A stretch of 64,000 nucleotides of DNA from Thermasporomyces composti (GTDB lineage Bacteria; Actinomycetota; Actinomycetes; Propionibacteriales; Actinopolymorphaceae), in NCBI RefSeq assembly GCF_003386795.1, contig NZ_QTUC01000001.1:3906001-3970000 (forward strand), in the 5' to 3' direction. Made by a program: the position numbers and the translations under genes. Positions 43,738 through 64,000 of this stretch are shown here, piece by piece. Every line of letters starts with the position of its first letter. Position 1 is the stretch's first letter. The notes below the pieces were generated by a model. That model made no database searches. It had not been told where the DNA came from and saw nothing but the letters and a program-made list of their open reading frames with translations.

Positions 43738-44904
43738 ATGACACAGCTACTGTCCCCTCGGGAGCAGCCCGAGGCTCGGCCGCCGGTCGAGGATGACGCC
43801 GTCGCGACGAGCACGAGCGAGAGCGCCGTCGCGGTCGCGCCGCAGTGGAAGCTGGTCTGGTGGGGGTTCAAGCGGCACCGGCTCGCGGTGACCGGGGGTA
43901 TCGTCACCCTCCTGGTCTACTTCATGGCCATCTTCGCGGAGTTCCTCGCTCCGTACTCCAGCAGCCACTACGACCCCGAGTACGCCTACGCACCACCACA
44001 GCGGCTGCACTTCGTCGACGACGGCGACTGGGGGCTCTACGTCTACGGCTACACGTCCGAGCAGGACCCGGAGACGCTCGAGCTGACCTGGAGCGTCGAC
44101 GAGAGCCAGAAGGTGCCGGTCAAGCTCTTCGCGAGGGGTGAGGAGTACAAGCTCTTCGGTCTCATCCCGAGCGACATTCACCTGATCGGACCGGCGGACC
44201 CCGACGGCCCGCCGATGTACCTCCTGGGCGCCGACCGGAACGGACACGACCTCCTGTCGCGCATCATCCACGGGGCGCGCGTCTCCATGTCGATCGGCTT
44301 GGTCGGCGTGGCGGTGGCGTTCGTCCTCGGCATCGTGCTGGGTGGCATCTCCGGGTACTTCGGTGGTGTCGTCGACCTGGTCATCCAGCGGGCGGTCGAG
44401 TTCTTCATGTCGATCCCGACGCTGCCGTTGTGGCTCGGACTGGCGGCGGCGGTCCCGCCCGGTTGGGGTCCGTTGCGGCGTTACTTCGCGGTCACGGTCA
44501 TCCTGTCGCTGATCGCGTGGACGGACCTGGCACGGGTGGTGCGGGGTCGCTTCCTCTCACTGCGAGAGGAGGACTTCGTCACGGCGGCCGAGGTCGACGG
44601 TGCCAGCCAGCCGCGCATCATCTTCCGTCACATGTTGCCGTCGTTCACCAGCCACCTCATCGCCTCGCTCACCCTGTCCATCCCCGGCATGATCCTGGCG
44701 GAGACGTCGCTGTCGTTCCTCGGCCTCGGGCTCCAGGCGCCGGTGGTGAGCTGGGGAGTGCTGCTCCAAGAGGCTCAGCAGATTCGGGTCGTGGCCACCG
44801 CGCCGTGGCTGATGCTTCCAGGCGTCATGGTCGTGGTGACCGTCTTGTCGTTGAACTTCCTGGGCGACGGGCTTCGTGACGCGGCCGACCCGTACAAGCA
44901 CTAG
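43738..44904 (+). CDS. ABC importer permease, DppC/OppC family with large extracytoplasmic insert
   Basis: A 388-residue partner permease. After helix 1 (LAVTGGIVTLLVYFMAIFAEFLAPY) there is an unusually long loop of about 100 residues before the typical LLGADRNGHDLLSRIIHGARVSMSIGLV; ordinary DppC proteins have a much shorter loop. The EAA-type loop is VTAAEVDGASQPRIIFRHMLPSF, followed by ETSLSFLGLGLQAPVVSWGVLL. ATG 43738 follows GGTGGGAG; a GTG at 43726 abutting the previous stop is an alternative. The insert, exposed outside, may contact the binding protein. Confidence 0.91.
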   Translation: MTQLLSPREQPEARPPVEDDAVATSTSESAVAVAPQWKLVWWGFKRHRLAVTGGIVTLLVYFMAIFAEFLAPYSSSHYDPEYAYAPPQRLHFVDDGDWGLYVYGYTSEQDPETLELTWSVDESQKVPVKLFARGEEYKLFGLIPSDIHLIGPADPDGPPMYLLGADRNGHDLLSRIIHGARVSMSIGLVGVAVAFVLGIVLGGISGYFGGVVDLVIQRAVEFFMSIPTLPLWLGLAAAVPPGWGPLRRYFAVTVILSLIAWTDLARVVRGRFLSLREEDFVTAAEVDGASQPRIIFRHMLPSFTSHLIASLTLSIPGMILAETSLSFLGLGLQAPVVSWGVLLQEAQQIRVVATAPWLMLPGVMVVVTVLSLNFLGDGLRDAADPYKH

Positions 44905-44926
44905 CGACCCGCTTGCGAGGAGACCC

Positions 44927-47215
44927 ATGAATCAGATCCAGCGATCTCGGGAGATCATCGAAGGCGGCGGTCGCACGCGCGAGGAGTCGCGGCCGAGTCA
45001 CCAGGCGTCGGCGTCGTCCGACGTCGATGACACCGACGTGCTGCTGCGCATCAGGAACCTCCACACCCACTTCAGCACCCACGAGGGTCTGGTGAAGGCG
45101 GTCGACGGGGTCAGCTTGGAGGTGCCCCAAGGCAAGACGGTGTGTGTGGTGGGTGAGTCTGGCTGCGGCAAGTCGGTCACCGCCCGGTCCATCCTGCAGC
45201 TGGTGGAGCGTCCAGGCCGGATCGTCGACGGAAGCATCGAGTGGCGTCCCGACTTGGACAGCGAGTGGGTGGACCTCGCCAAGCTCGACCCGCGTGGTGA
45301 TCGGATGCGGAGGATTCGCGGGTCCGAGATCGGCATGGTCTTCCAGGAGCCGATGGCCTCGCTGTCGCCCATGTACACCGTCGGCGCCCAGCTGACCGAG
45401 GCGATCCTGCTGCACGAGAAGGTGTCGCAGGAGGAGGCTCGTGAACGGGCGATCAACCAGCTGCGCCGCGTCGGCATCCCGCAGCCGGAACGTCGCATCG
45501 ACGCCTACCCGTTCCAGCTCTCCGGCGGCATGTGCCAGCGGGTGATGATCGCGATCGCGCTGGCGTGCGACCCGGCGCTGTTGATCGCCGACGAGCCCAC
45601 GACGGCACTGGACGTGACGACCCAGGCGCGCATCCTCGACCTGCTCCAGGACCTGCAGGACCAGACGGGCATGTCGATGGTCTTCATCACCCACGACCTC
45701 GGCGTCGTCGCCGAGATCGCGGACGAGGTCACGGTGATGTACCTCGGTCGGGTCGCCGAGCACGGAACCGTGGAGCAGATCTTCGAAGACCCCAAGCACC
45801 CGTACACCCAGGCCTTGCTGCGGTCGATCCCGACGATGCGCGGGTCGAACAAGCGTCGTCGACTGTCCACGATCCGCGGCATGGTCCCGCATCCGCAGAA
45901 CCGGCCGGAAGGCTGCCCGTTCCACACCCGGTGCGACCACGCCATCCCCGGTCTGTGCGAGCAGACGAGCCCGCCGCTCATCGACTTCGGGGCCAACCAC
46001 CAGGCCCAGTGCCACCTCTACGACGCCGATGGCGCGTTGAGAAGCGACGTCGCGGTCGCCACAGGGCGTGCGGCGGACGTGCCGGCGGACGCCGCCGCGG
46101 TCGATGGGGGCGCGGCGCGGTCGAGCACCACCGTCACACCTCGGGAACGTCCGGAGCGTGTCTTTGACGACGACACACCACCTCTGGTCGAGGTGCGCGA
46201 CCTCGCGATGCACTTCCCCATCCGACGCAGCGCGTTCGGCCGGACGACGGGTGTGATCCGCGCTGTCGACGGGGTGAGCTTCGCCATCCGGGAAGGGGAG
46301 ACGCTCGGCCTGGTGGGGGAGTCTGGCTGCGGCAAGACGACCGTGGGCCGCTGTCTGGCCCGCGTGCTGCAGCCGACGTCCGGGCACATCTACTACCGCA
46401 CCAAGGACGGACGGGTCGTGGATCTCGCCGGGATGCGCAAGCGCGAGCTGGCGCCGTTCCGCCGGGAGATCCGGGTGGTGTTCCAGGACCCCTACTCGTC
46501 GCTGAACCCGCGTATGACGCTGCTCCAGCTGGTCGGCGAGCCGCTGAAGACGAACGAGCTGGCGTCCGGCTCGGAGATCGAGGACCGGGTGGCCGAGATG
46601 CTGCGCCGGGTCGGCCTGCGCCCGGAGTACATGCACCGGTATCCGCACGCGTTCTCCGGAGGCGAGCGTCAGCGAATCAACATCGCGCGGGCGCTCATCA
46701 CCGAGCCGCGTCTGGTGATCGCGGACGAGGCCGTCTCAGCTCTCGACGTGTCGGTGCGGGCGCAGATCCTCAACCTCTTGGCGGATCTGCAGGACGAGTA
46801 CAACCTGACGTACTTGTTCATCTCGCACGACCTGTCGGTGGTGGAGCACCTGTGTGACCGCGTGACGGTCATGTACCTCGGCTCGATCGTGGAGACGGCC
46901 GAGACCGGCGCGCTGTACTCGGCGCCGCGCCACCCGTACACCGAGGCGCTCCTCAACGCGGTGCCGCTGCCGGACCCGAGAAATCGCCGCAACCGGCACG
47001 AGCACAGCCTTCCCGACGATCTTCCCGATCCCGCCAATCCGCCCGCCGGCTGCCTGTTCCACACGCGGTGCCCGCATGTCCAGCCGGAGACGTGTGAGGC
47101 GACGAGGCCCGAGCTGCGGCGCGTTGGCGTCGACCGGCTGGCGGCGTGCCACTTCTCCGAGCAGCTGACGCTGGCCGGGGCGAAGATCGTCACCCGGGAG
47201 AGCTCGCCGACCTGA
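44927..47215 (+). CDS. Fused double ATPase of the Opp/Dpp-type importer (DppD-DppF fusion)
   Basis: A 763-residue protein with two complete ABC modules that are usually separate proteins. Module 1 (about 35-365): Walker [13 protein letters not shown], signature [12 protein letters not shown], Walker [15 protein letters not shown], then an oligo_HPY C-terminal part ([19 protein letters not shown]). Module 2 (about 420-755): [38 protein letters not shown] (Ala where Pro is usual after DE), and its own oligo_HPY part ([19 protein letters not shown]). The cysteines of the oligo_HPY regions could bind a metal or cluster. ATG 44927 has GAGGAG upstream. Powers the two permeases. Confidence 0.93.
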   Translation: MNQIQRSREIIEGGGRTREESRPSHQASASSDVDDTDVLLRIRNLHTHFSTHEGLVKAVDGVSLEVPQGKTVCVVGESGCGKSVTARSILQLVERPGRIVDGSIEWRPDLDSEWVDLAKLDPRGDRMRRIRGSEIGMVFQEPMASLSPMYTVGAQLTEAILLHEKVSQEEARERAINQLRRVGIPQPERRIDAYPFQLSGGMCQRVMIAIALACDPALLIADEPTTALDVTTQARILDLLQDLQDQTGMSMVFITHDLGVVAEIADEVTVMYLGRVAEHGTVEQIFEDPKHPYTQALLRSIPTMRGSNKRRRLSTIRGMVPHPQNRPEGCPFHTRCDHAIPGLCEQTSPPLIDFGANHQAQCHLYDADGALRSDVAVATGRAADVPADAAAVDGGAARSSTTVTPRERPERVFDDDTPPLVEVRDLAMHFPIRRSAFGRTTGVIRAVDGVSFAIREGETLGLVGESGCGKTTVGRCLARVLQPTSGHIYYRTKDGRVVDLAGMRKRELAPFRREIRVVFQDPYSSLNPRMTLLQLVGEPLKTNELASGSEIEDRVAEMLRRVGLRPEYMHRYPHAFSGGERQRINIARALITEPRLVIADEAVSALDVSVRAQILNLLADLQDEYNLTYLFISHDLSVVEHLCDRVTVMYLGSIVETAETGALYSAPRHPYTEALLNAVPLPDPRNRRNRHEHSLPDDLPDPANPPAGCLFHTRCPHVQPETCEATRPELRRVGVDRLAACHFSEQLTLAGAKIVTRESSPT

Positions 47216-47247
47216 GCCGGAGCGCGTGACACGACGCCACCCTCAGT

Positions 47248-48335
<1,088 letters not shown>

Positions 48336-48434
48336 GTGGGCCGGCGTCGTGACCACCCCCGACTGTGCGCTGTCCCATCGTCCACCTGGCGCCTGGCGCC
48401 TCCCACGTCCCGACCACCTCGCAGGGGAGAGATC

Positions 48435-49592
48435 GTGAGTGTCACGACTCCGAAGGGCTTCCGCGCCACGGGTGTCGCCGCGGGCCTGAAGTCCGACGGT
48501 CAGCTCGACCTCGCCTTGGTCGTCAACGACGGCCCGAGCGACGTCGCCGCGGCGGTCTTCACCACCAACCGGTGCAAGGCGAACCCCGTCCTGTGGAGCG
48601 AGCGGGTCTGCGCTGACGGCCGGGCGCGCGCGGTCGTGCTCAACTCCGGCGGCGCCAACTGCTACACCGGTCCCGAGGGATTCCAGACCACGCACGCGAC
48701 CGCTGAGGAGGTCGCCACCAAGCTCGGGATCGGCGCCATCGACGTCGTGGTCTGCTCGACCGGGTTGATCGGCGAGCAGCTCCCGCGTGACGCGGTGCTC
48801 GCCGGTGTGGCGAAGGCGGTCGACCAGCTGTCGCCTGACGGCGGAGACCTCGCGGCGACCGCGATCATGACCACCGACACCCGGTCGAAGCAAGCGGCCT
48901 ACGTGGGCGACGGCTGGTCCGTGGGCGGCATGGCCAAGGGTGCCGGCATGCTCGCCCCCGCGCTCGCGACGATGCTCGTGGTGCTCACCACCGACGCGGC
49001 GGTCGACCACGAGACCGCCGACCAGGCGCTGCGCGCCGCGACGAGGGTCACCTTCGACCGGCTGGACTCCGACGGGTGCATGTCCACCAACGACACGGTG
49101 GTGCTGATGGCCAGCGGGGCGTCCGGGGTCACACCGTCAACGGAGGATTTCGCCGCCGCCGTCCGCCAGGTCTGCCACGATCTCGCCCAGCAGCTTCTCG
49201 CCGACGCCGAGGGCTCCGAGCACGACATCGCGATCGAGGTCATCCACGCGGCCAGTGAGGACGACGCGGTCGAGGTCGGTCGCGCGATCGCGCGCAGCAA
49301 CCTGTTCAAGACCGCCGTCTTCGGCAAGGACCCCAACTGGGGACGCATCCTGGCCGCGGTCGGCACCACGAAGGCCGCCTTCGACCCGACCACTCTCGAC
49401 GTGGCGTTCAACGGCGTGTGGGTCTGCCGCGACGGCGGCAGTGGCGAGGCGGAGCCTCGCGAACGGGTCGACCTCTCCGACCGCAAGGTGACCGTGACGG
49501 TCGACCTCAAGGCGGGAGAGAGCTCGGCGACCATCTGGACCAACGACCTCACGCACGCCTACGTCCACGAGAACTCCGCCTACTCGACCTGA
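48435..49592 (+). CDS. argJ: Bifunctional ornithine acetyltransferase/N-acetylglutamate synthase
   Basis: Recycles the acetyl group from N-acetylornithine to glutamate. The 385-residue precursor cleaves itself at Ala-Thr in the MLAPALATMLVVLTTDA region, giving alpha and beta chains; the nucleophilic Thr is present. Other family parts: VLNSGGANCYTGPEGF, VCSTGLIGEQLP, IMTTDTRSKQAA, GKDPNWGRILAAVG. GTG 48435, after AGGGGAGAG, gives the family start SVTTPKGFRA; earlier in-frame codons do not look coding. The 99-base gap after argC is the only large one in the first half of the operon. Confidence 0.95.
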   Translation: MSVTTPKGFRATGVAAGLKSDGQLDLALVVNDGPSDVAAAVFTTNRCKANPVLWSERVCADGRARAVVLNSGGANCYTGPEGFQTTHATAEEVATKLGIGAIDVVVCSTGLIGEQLPRDAVLAGVAKAVDQLSPDGGDLAATAIMTTDTRSKQAAYVGDGWSVGGMAKGAGMLAPALATMLVVLTTDAAVDHETADQALRAATRVTFDRLDSDGCMSTNDTVVLMASGASGVTPSTEDFAAAVRQVCHDLAQQLLADAEGSEHDIAIEVIHAASEDDAVEVGRAIARSNLFKTAVFGKDPNWGRILAAVGTTKAAFDPTTLDVAFNGVWVCRDGGSGEAEPRERVDLSDRKVTVTVDLKAGESSATIWTNDLTHAYVHENSAYST

Positions 49593-49610
49593 GCCGAAAG
49601 CGTCCGATCC

Positions 49611-50527
49611 ATGAGCACCGTGAACAGACCAGACCACGCGGTCGCGCAGGAGAAGGCCGCCACCCTCATCGAGGCGCTGCCGTGGCTGGAGCGCTTCCAC
49701 AACGCGATCGTGGTCATCAAGTACGGCGGCAACGCGATGACCGACAAGGAGCTCCAGCGCGCGTTCGCCGAGGACATCGTCTTCTTGCGGTACGCGGGTC
49801 TGCGCCCGGTCGTCGTGCACGGAGGCGGTCCCCAGATCAACGAGATGCTCTCCCGCCTCGGCATCCCGACCGAGTTCCGTGGCGGCTTGCGGGTGACGAC
49901 ACCCGAGGCGATGGAGGTCGTCCGGATGGTGCTGGTCGGCCAGGTCGGACGGGAGCTCGTCGGTCTCGTCAACTCGCACGGACCTTTCGCGGTCGGGCTC
50001 TCCGGCGAGGACGCGGGGCTGTTCACGGCCGAGCGTCGAACCGCGACGGTCGAGGGAACCCCGGTCGACATCGGCTTGGTCGGCGACGTGGTGTCGGTAC
50101 GGCCGGAGGCTGTGCGCGACCTCATCGACGCTGGCCGCATTCCCGTGGTGTCGAGTGTCGCGCCGGACGCCGAGGGTCTAGTGCACAACGTCAACGCGGA
50201 CACCGCGGCGGCCGCGCTCGCCGTCGCGCTCGGCGCGCGCAAGCTCGTCATCCTCACCGATGTCGAAGGGCTCTACCGCGACTGGCCGAACAGCACCGAG
50301 GTGATCAGCTCGCTCACCGCGGACGAGCTGCGTGAGATGCTCCCGACGCTGAGCTCCGGCATGGTGCCCAAGATGGAGGCGTGCCTGCGGGCGGTGGATG
50401 GCGGCGTCCCGCAAGCGCACGTGATCGACGGGCGAGTGGCGCACTCACTGCTGCTGGAGATCTTCACCGACGCTGGTATCGGCACGATGGTGCTGCCCGC
50501 GCGGCAGGAAGCGGAAAAGGAGAACTC

Positions 50528-50531
<4 letters not shown>
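49611..50531 (+). CDS. argB: Acetylglutamate kinase
   Basis: Second step of arginine synthesis, phosphorylating N-acetylglutamate; usually feedback-inhibited by arginine. The 306-residue amino-acid kinase fold shows [24 protein letters not shown], the substrate segment [40 protein letters not shown] and [12 protein letters not shown]. An extended N-terminal helix ([20 protein letters not shown]) is the type found in hexameric, arginine-sensitive kinases. Overlaps argD by four bases. Confidence 0.96.
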
Positions 50532-53387
<2,856 letters not shown>

Positions 53388-53411
53388 CCGACGTACGAAG
53401 GAGTCACAACC

Positions 53412-56790
<3,379 letters not shown>

Positions 56791-56837
56791 CCGGCTGGAC
56801 TGTCCCGGTCGGCCGCCGATGTCATGGGAAGGAACCT

Positions 56838-58109
56838 GTGGTGATCGACATCCTGGACGAGTTGCACTGGCGGGGCATGGTCGCCCACTCCACGGACGAG
56901 GCCGCCCTCCGATCCGCGCTCACCTCCGGATCGATCACCTATTACGCCGGGTTCGACCCGTCCGCCCCGAGTCTGCAGCTCGGCAACCTCGTGCTCTTGG
57001 TGACCGCACGCCGGCTCCAGCTCGCCGGCCACCGGCCCATCATCCTGGTGGGTGGTTCGACCGGGCTCATCGGCGATCCGAAGCCGGACGCCGAGCGCAC
57101 GTTGCGCGACCCCGAGGTGGTGGCGGGCTGGGTCGAGAAGATCAAGGAGCAGGTCCGCCCCTTCGTGTCGTTCGAGGGGAAGAACAGCGCGATCGTCGTC
57201 AACAACCTGGACTGGACCGCGCCGCTCAGCGCGTTGGAGTTCCTGCGTGACATCGGGCGGCACTTCCGGGTCAACAAGATGATCCAGAAGGAGGCGGTCA
57301 GCGCCCGGCTGAACTCCGAGATCGGTATCGGTTACACCGAGTTCAGCTACCAGATCCTGCAGGCCTACGACTACCTCGAGCTCTACCGCCGGTACGGCTG
57401 TGTGCTCCAGATCGGCGGCTCCGACCAGTGGGGCAACATCACCGGTGGCATCGAGCTCATCCGTCGGGTCACGGGTGCGACGGTGCACGGTCTGGCCACC
57501 CCTCTGCTGACCGACGCCGAGGGGCGCAAACTGGGGAAGACCGAGGGCGGCGCGGTGTACTTGTCGGCCGAGCTGACCTCGCCGTACGCCTTCTACCAGT
57601 ACCTGTACAACGTCCCGGACGCGGACGTGGGCACCTACCTCCGCGCGTTCAGCTTCCGCTCCCGGGAAGAGATCGAGGAGCTGGAGAAGGCGACGGCCGA
57701 GCGACCCGCTGCCCGCGAGGCGCAGCGGGCGCTCGCGGAGGAGCTCACCACGCTGGTCCACGGCGCGGACGAGTGCGCGCGGGTGGTAGCGGCGTCGCGG
57801 GCGTTGTTCGGCCGCGCCGAGCTGCGGGACATCGACGAGCGCACGCTCGCCGCCGCGCTGCACGAGGCGCCCCACATCCAGGTGCCTGCCGGTGACGGGT
57901 TGCCTCCCGTGGTGGACCTGCTGACGAGCGTGGGGCTGACGCCGAGCAAGTCGGCTGCCCGGCGGGCCATCCAGGAGGGTGGGATCAGCCTCAACAACGT
58001 CCGGGTCACCGATGTCGAGGCGGTGCCGACGTCGGCTGACCTGCTCCACAACCGCTTCCTCGTCCTGCGTCGCGGGCGCCGACACGTGGCCGGTGTCGAG
58101 ATCGTCTGA
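56838..58109 (+). CDS. tyrS: Tyrosine-tRNA ligase with altered HIGH motif
   Basis: Class I aminoacyl-tRNA synthetase, 423 residues. The Rossmann core, FDPSAPSLQLGN, VGGSTGLIGDPKP, SYQILQAYDYLELYRRYG, QIGGSDQWGNITGGIELIRR and the KMSKS-like GRKLGKTEGG are all present, followed by an S4-type RNA-binding tail (KSAARRAIQEGGISLNNVRVTD). The HIGH motif, usually HIGH or HLGN in this group, is Q-L-G-N (Gln47 to Asn50): both histidines are absent. The codon at 56976 is CAG. It is the only tyrosyl synthetase in the window. Start GTG 56838 or 56841, AAGGA upstream. Confidence 0.93.
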   Translation: MVIDILDELHWRGMVAHSTDEAALRSALTSGSITYYAGFDPSAPSLQLGNLVLLVTARRLQLAGHRPIILVGGSTGLIGDPKPDAERTLRDPEVVAGWVEKIKEQVRPFVSFEGKNSAIVVNNLDWTAPLSALEFLRDIGRHFRVNKMIQKEAVSARLNSEIGIGYTEFSYQILQAYDYLELYRRYGCVLQIGGSDQWGNITGGIELIRRVTGATVHGLATPLLTDAEGRKLGKTEGGAVYLSAELTSPYAFYQYLYNVPDADVGTYLRAFSFRSREEIEELEKATAERPAAREAQRALAEELTTLVHGADECARVVAASRALFGRAELRDIDERTLAAALHEAPHIQVPAGDGLPPVVDLLTSVGLTPSKSAARRAIQEGGISLNNVRVTDVEAVPTSADLLHNRFLVLRRGRRHVAGVEIV

Positions 58110-58598
58110 GCGGGAAGCGAGCCCGTCAGGGGAGGGCGGAGACCCTCGGGGGCGAGGGCTGTCGCGGGGCCGAGGCGGCGCCCGTCGGCGTCCCTCGAGA
58201 CGGCGCCGTCACGACGGTGCCGATGACGGTCCTGAGGACGCCTTCGGTGCCGGGCGCCACGGACGCGGGGCCCACCAGCCGCGCGGGCTTGACTCCGGCA
58301 GGCGCCGTGCGTATGGTCCCAAGTCGCCTCGGGCGGCGGGCGCACGGCGCCACCGACCGCGGCGGCCCCGCCTCCGTGGTGTGCGGGTGACTCCGCCCTC
58401 ATGGGGCGGGGGCGGGAGCCGGACCCACCCCCGGTTCGTCCGGACTGGAACGGGTCCGGTATGGTTGAAGCCGTCCGATGCGGGACGCCGCGAGGCGGCC
58501 GGCGGACGAATCCCGACGTGATCAGCCGATCTGGCTGGCTTGCGTCAAGCGTCGGGACGAAGCTCCACTGCAACCGTGTCAACCAGCTCGGTGGCTGA

Positions 58599-58627
58599 TT
58601 GACGTGGTTGGGTGGGGTGGGTAGTGT
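58599..58627 (+). promoter_or_regulatory. rRNA operon promoter
   Basis: TTGACG (58599-58604) and TAGTGT (58622-58627) with exactly 17 bases between, about 270 bases upstream of 16S. Best sigma-70-like pair in the leader. Confidence 0.65.
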
Positions 58628-58688
58628 TGGTGGTTGGCCCTGCTTCTGGGTGGCTGCTGTGTGTGGTGGTTGCCTGGGGGTGTGGGTT

Positions 58689-58703
58689 TGATTCTTGAGA
58701 ACT
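58689..58703 (+). promoter_or_regulatory. boxA-like antitermination element, 16S leader
   Basis: TGATTCTTGAGAACT, followed by CAACAGCGTGCC, is the element usual before actinobacterial 16S genes. A matching copy precedes 23S at 60745. Confidence 0.7.
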
Positions 58704-58896
58704 CAACAGCGTGCCTGTTAGCCGATGTGTAGTTTTTGGCCCTCGCAGCGCCGCGGCCTCGTGTGGGGTTGTGGTGTTGTGGTGGTTCCTTTGGGTGGAT
58801 GACCCTGTGTTGGGGTTGTTTGCCTGCTGGGATCGTTAGGGCTTTCTGTCTTGGGCTGCTGCCTGCCTTTGTGGTGGGTGGTGGTCTGTTGGTTTT

Positions 58897-63932
<5,036 letters not shown>

Positions 63933-64000
63933 TCTAACACACGTATGCTCGTATTCCACTGTGCGGTTCTGGAAACACAAGCCACCACCCCCGCACACAC
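63933..64000 (+). other. Start of the 23S-5S spacer
   Basis: Sixty-eight bases after 23S, containing GTGCGGTTCTGGAAACACAAG, of the kind seen before 5S genes. The 5S gene itself lies beyond the window. Confidence 0.5.

Larger units (their letters stand above)
58110..58896. other. tyrS to 16S spacer with rrn leader
   Basis: About 790 bases without a gene. The last 300 bases are the rRNA leader, strikingly rich in G and T on the plus strand. The promoter and boxA are listed separately. Confidence 0.6.

Overview
The window comes from a high-GC actinobacterium (about 70% G+C, strong G/C preference at third codon positions). The gene orders aceE - DUF3052 - ahpE, Nif3 - zinc ribbon - RNase H/phosphatase, infC-rpmI-rplT, pheST, argCJBDFRGH-tyrS and an rRNA operon are all familiar from Actinomycetota. 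The 16S text and the sugar-acid gene content would suit the Propionibacteriales/Actinopolymorphaceae side of the phylum, but that placement is an inference.

Layout. 1-5.1 kb: partial pyruvate dehydrogenase E1 (minus), YjbQ-type protein, DUF3052 protein, one-Cys-type peroxiredoxin and tRNA-Val. 5.2-17.8 kb: a carbohydrate and sugar-acid catabolic island. It holds three Gfo/Idh oxidoreductases, three TIM-barrel isomerase/epimerase-like proteins, uronate isomerase (uxaC), a mannitol dehydrogenase-family reductase (uxuB-like), a LacI repressor beside a perfect 14-bp operator, a broken alpha/beta-hydrolase and a LarA-family (nickel-pincer) protein. 17.8-23.1 kb: Nif3-like protein, a coiled-coil zinc-ribbon protein that appears to start at CTG, RNase H/phosphatase, a uronate-dehydrogenase-like SDR, RNase P RNA and a frameshifted secreted-nuclease remnant. 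23.1-27.2 kb: a DosR/DosS-type two-component system with DoxX and PNPOx-family genes and candidate DosR boxes. 27.2-33.2 kb: a two-subunit ABC exporter, a glycosyltransferase and a uridine-kinase-like protein. 33.2-39.7 kb: infC (ATC start, attenuator-like leader), rpmI, rplT, a SpoU methyltransferase, pheS and pheT. 40-41.6 kb: an MBL-fold/Rieske protein. 42.7-47.2 kb: an Opp/Dpp-type importer (two permeases plus one fused double ATPase) with no binding protein beside it. 47.2-58.1 kb: the arginine operon behind a palindromic operator, then 3-methyladenine glycosylase and tyrS. 58.6-64 kb: rrn promoter, 16S, a tRNA-free spacer and nearly all of the 23S-5S side.

How it fits together. The island looks like a LacI-controlled pathway for plant-derived uronates or oxidised sugars: UxaC and the UxuB-like enzyme give the isomerase/reductase steps, while the Gfo/Idh plus TIM-barrel pairs resemble keto-sugar chemistry. 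The sensor kinase at 25 kb keeps the haem-ligand histidine and distal tyrosine of DosS, and the candidate boxes upstream of dosR/DoxX and of the PNPOx gene suggest a small oxygen/redox/NO regulon. No CRISPR array, insertion sequence or prophage was seen.
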